The translations under genes and the position numbers were made by a program. From Alteripontixanthobacter sp. (GTDB lineage Bacteria; Pseudomonadota; Alphaproteobacteria; Sphingomonadales; Sphingomonadaceae), in assembly GCA_039968605.1 (NCBI GenBank), contig JBDVPM010000008.1:248001-312000 (forward strand): DNA of 64,000 bases. The letters run 5' to 3'. Positions 63,986-64,000 of the stretch are shown here, piece by piece. The notes beneath the pieces were generated by a model that worked only from the letters and a program-made list of their open reading frames with translations, was not told the DNA's origin and did not search any database. The number at the start of each line of letters is the position of its first letter. The stretch's first letter is position 1.

Positions 63986-64000
63986 CTTAAACTTTCCTGT

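Overview
The window is GC-rich, gene-dense DNA from an alphaproteobacterium, most likely of the order Sphingomonadales (an Erythrobacter- or Sphingomonas-like organism). This is inferred from a GcrA cell-cycle regulator, two large TonB-dependent receptors of the sphingomonad/caulobacter type, the rpsO-pnp layout, a YghU-type glutathione transferase, and a type III polyketide synthase-methyltransferase-oxidoreductase cluster. No insertion sequence, phage gene, CRISPR array or rRNA operon is visible.

Layout. 1-1.1 kb: two overlapping paralogous hotdog thioesterases followed by rbfA. 1.2-8.8 kb: a block between rbfA and truB, holding an AbgT transporter, thymidine kinase, an M50 membrane protease, and a reverse-strand group sulfotransferase-glpD-galT-galK. 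8.9-12.7 kb: truB, rpsO, pnp. 12.7-15.9 kb: a tightly overlapped four-gene operon of retropepsin-like zinc protease, RimK-type ATP-grasp ligase, AstE/AspA-type deacylase and spermidine-synthase-like protein, which looks like a peptide or amide modification system of unknown target. 15.9-18.6 kb: DUF1993, gcrA, an orphan ABC-2 permease and hspQ. 18.8-23.1 kb: tRNA-Ser(CGA), then otsB-GH15-otsA (trehalose); otsA seems to start at an AUA codon. 23.1-29.9 kb: a reverse-strand MacAB/TolC-like export operon whose last gene is a GH36 alpha-galactosidase.

30.2-45.8 kb is the main accessory system, an alginate utilisation locus: two TonB-dependent receptors, a FadR-type GntR regulator, PL6 alginate lyase, PL17 oligoalginate lyase, KdgF cupin, an MFS uronate transporter, an SDR reductase (DEH to KDG) and KDG kinase. 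Oligomers would enter by the receptors, be cut to monomers in the periplasm by PL6 and PL17, be converted (KdgF), imported (MFS), reduced (SDR) and phosphorylated (KdgK). No KDPG aldolase lies in the window. Both receptor genes and the PL6 gene have a TTGACA promoter with a TGGTA(T/G)(T/G) element starting 38-39 bp upstream of the -35 box, and the same element lies in front of the regulator gene, so a common regulon is likely.

45.9-51.2 kb: a cytochrome c/beta-propeller protein, an SDR, a DUF4437 protein with a divergent LysR regulator, and an MDR-family oxidoreductase. 51.5-55.1 kb: tRNA-Gln(TTG), a GPH-family symporter, YghU and topoisomerase IB. 55.1-60.1 kb: glutamine-dependent NAD synthetase, then the type III PKS, methyltransferase and FAD oxidoreductase operon. 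60.1-64 kb: ilvE, a structured non-annotated stretch with a near-perfect Shine-Dalgarno sequence and a tiny ORF, a lipoprotein, tlyA, a TspO family protein and a UbiK-like protein.
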